Shown here piece by piece: positions 29,823-30,516 of a stretch of DNA of 30,516 bases. The position numbers were made by a program, and so were the translations under genes. The DNA is from JBHHWH01 sp046756405. Its GTDB lineage: Bacteria > Actinomycetota > Acidimicrobiia > Spongiisociales > ZC4RG35. The DNA lies in contig JBHHWH010000026.1 of NCBI GenBank assembly GCA_046756405.1, positions 1 to 30,516 of the forward strand. The letters run 5' to 3'. The notes under the pieces are model-generated. The model worked only from the letters and a program-made list of their open reading frames with translations. It made no database searches and was not told the DNA's origin. Each line of letters opens with the position of its first letter. The first letter of the stretch is position 1.

Positions 29823-29835
29823 TCACATGATGATA
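29823..29835 (-). promoter_or_regulatory. Leaderless-type promoter of the VIT1-like gene
   Basis: On the minus strand TATCAT (29835-29830) is followed by 7 nt and ATG 29822, without a Shine-Dalgarno sequence. Confidence 0.5.
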
Positions 29836-29880
29836 CCCGCCTGGTAGTTCACGTCTCCGGCCGAAGTTTCCACTCCTACT

Positions 29881-29911
29881 AGCGTTCTGGGAACGCTCTC
29901 TGAGGGCCCCG
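29881..29911 (+). promoter_or_regulatory. Leader of the DAHP synthase gene: hairpin and ribosome site
   Basis: AGCGTTC (29881-29887) and GAACGCT (29891-29897) form a perfect 7-bp hairpin with a TGG loop; a TAGCGT box overlaps its left arm. TGAGGG (29901-29906) lies 5 nt before ATG 29912 and sets the start. The palindrome could be an operator for an aromatic-amino-acid regulator. Confidence 0.4.
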
Positions 29912-30516
29912 ATGATCATCGTGATGCAGCCAGATGCAACCGAGGCGGAAGTCGCCCGGGTCGTTGCCGAACTCCGGCGTCTAGGGGCCGACGTCCAGGT
30001 GTCCAGCGACGGCCACCGGACCGTCATCAGTGGTACTACCGAGTCCCGACTTCAAGAAGAGGCCCCCTGGGACGCCCTTCCCGGAGTGGAGCGTATCGTT
30101 CCCGTGGTTCCCGGAGGTCGGCGGGTGGGACGTCAACATCATCCGGAGGACACCGTGGTGCGGGTGGGAGGCGTGGCGATCGGGGCCGGGGAGCTGACTC
30201 TCGTTGCCGGACCCTGTGCGGTGGAGGGCAGGGGCCAGCTTTTGGAAACAGCCCGCGCTGTCAAGGCCGCGGGAGCCAACATCCTCCGGGGAGACGCGTT
30301 CAAGCCGCGCACCTCTCCCTACGCCTTTCAGGGGTTGGGAAAGGCCGGTCTGGAGATCCTGGCTGAGGCCCGGGAGGCGACCGGCATGCCCGTGGTGGCC
30401 GAAGTCCTCGATTTCGACGCCGCCATTGGCCGGGGCCTGGAGTATCACGAGGAACACCCGGGGACGCTGATCGTAGTGCTGTCCGACCACGAGACGGGCG
30501 GCCTCGCAGTTGGCGC
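29912..30516 (+). CDS. DAHP synthase (type I, AroF-like) joined in frame to an alkaline-phosphatase fragment; runs off the window
   Basis: The first 165 or so residues are the beginning of a Bacillus/Thermotoga-type 3-deoxy-7-phosphoheptulonate synthase: the ferredoxin-like extra domain starting MIIVMQPDATEAEV, then HHPEDTVVRVGGVAIG, LTLVAGPCAVEG, ANILRGDAFKPRTSPYAFQG and MPVVAEVLD. It should go on to a second barrel half beginning with an IGARNMQN-like segment. Instead, from about 30401-30412, the frame reads FDAAIGRGLEYHEEH and TLIVVLSDHETGGLAVG, which is the C-terminal metal-site region of alkaline phosphatase (TADHETGG). The two parts meet at a stretch common to both families (EVLD). It may be an assembly chimera at a contig end or a true recombination. 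Confidence 0.75.
   Translation, partial: MIIVMQPDATEAEVARVVAELRRLGADVQVSSDGHRTVISGTTESRLQEEAPWDALPGVERIVPVVPGGRRVGRQHHPEDTVVRVGGVAIGAGELTLVAGPCAVEGRGQLLETARAVKAAGANILRGDAFKPRTSPYAFQGLGKAGLEILAEAREATGMPVVAEVLDFDAAIGRGLEYHEEHPGTLIVVLSDHETGGLAVG

Noticed and set aside
29016..30027. Frames opposite the VIT1 gene (29016-29801 plus) and in its shifted frame (29062-30027 minus), and 29981-30490 minus over the DAHP synthase.
   Set aside because: They contain no family motifs, while the VIT1 and DAHP synthase frames carry clear signatures.

Overview
The window is a dense, high-GC stretch of a bacterial chromosome. It is most likely actinobacterial, and the gene content would fit Acidimicrobiia or a neighbouring class, although no rRNA or marker phylogeny is available here to prove that. 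The arguments are: clpS followed by a DUF2017 gene, an XRE regulator followed by an HbhA-like Lys/Ala-tailed protein (the same order as Rv0474-hbhA in Mycobacterium), an EtfD-type membrane Fe-S oxidoreductase, an HhH-GPD protein of the short actinobacterial kind, and many genes that start 6-9 nt after a TANNNT box, which is the leaderless-promoter arrangement common in Actinobacteria. There is no IS element, prophage or CRISPR array. Intergenic gaps are short and neighbouring genes often overlap by 4 nt (GTGA or TTGA).

Layout. 1-340: the last codons of an unknown gene, and tRNA-Lys(UUU) on the minus strand. 342-3267: two unusual fusion genes, an archaeal-type endonuclease IV-like barrel joined to an NHEJ polymerase domain, and a HisA barrel joined to a VOC domain in which the first catalytic Asp is Asn. 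3270-4826 (minus): 1-pyrroline-5-carboxylate dehydrogenase. 5020-6743: a PlsY gene lacking its middle, a flippase-like membrane protein and a Bcp peroxiredoxin. 6756-8887: a beta-hydroxyacid dehydrogenase and, divergently, an alpha-oxoamine synthase. 8884-16971: an acyl-CoA block, nearly all minus, with biotin carboxylase, carboxyltransferase, a ferredoxin, MaoC hydratase (plus), an SDR, a 123-aa orphan, a CaiB CoA-transferase and a thiolase. 17057-21084 (plus): a 34-aa membrane peptide, an HhH protein, DUF4388, uridine kinase, and proC overlapping proline dehydrogenase. 21092-22151 (minus): an ArsR-type regulator with a 66-aa partner. 22277-28049 (plus): EtfD, a lipoprotein, ClpS, DUF2017, an eRF1-like protein, a MocA-like nucleotidyltransferase and DUF4332. 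28102-29822 (minus): HbhA-like, XRE and VIT1 genes. 29912-end: a DAHP synthase whose last 35 codons switch to alkaline phosphatase.

The genes point to a heterotroph that burns fatty or branched-chain acids: acyl-CoA carboxylase, CoA transferase, hydratase, dehydrogenase and thiolase supply the chemistry, and EtfD would pass electrons from ETF to menaquinone. Proline turnover is also complete in the window: PRODH and P5CDH oxidise it, and ProC runs the reverse of PRODH from the same transcript.

The items most worth following are the EndoIV-polymerase fusion, the HisA(Asn8)-VOC fusion, the conserved-looking 123-aa orphan locked between CaiB and SDR genes, the paired 62-bp hairpin repeats between the carboxylase genes, the XRE promoter with repeats in its spacer, and the DAHP/phosphatase junction at the right edge, which may be an assembly chimera.
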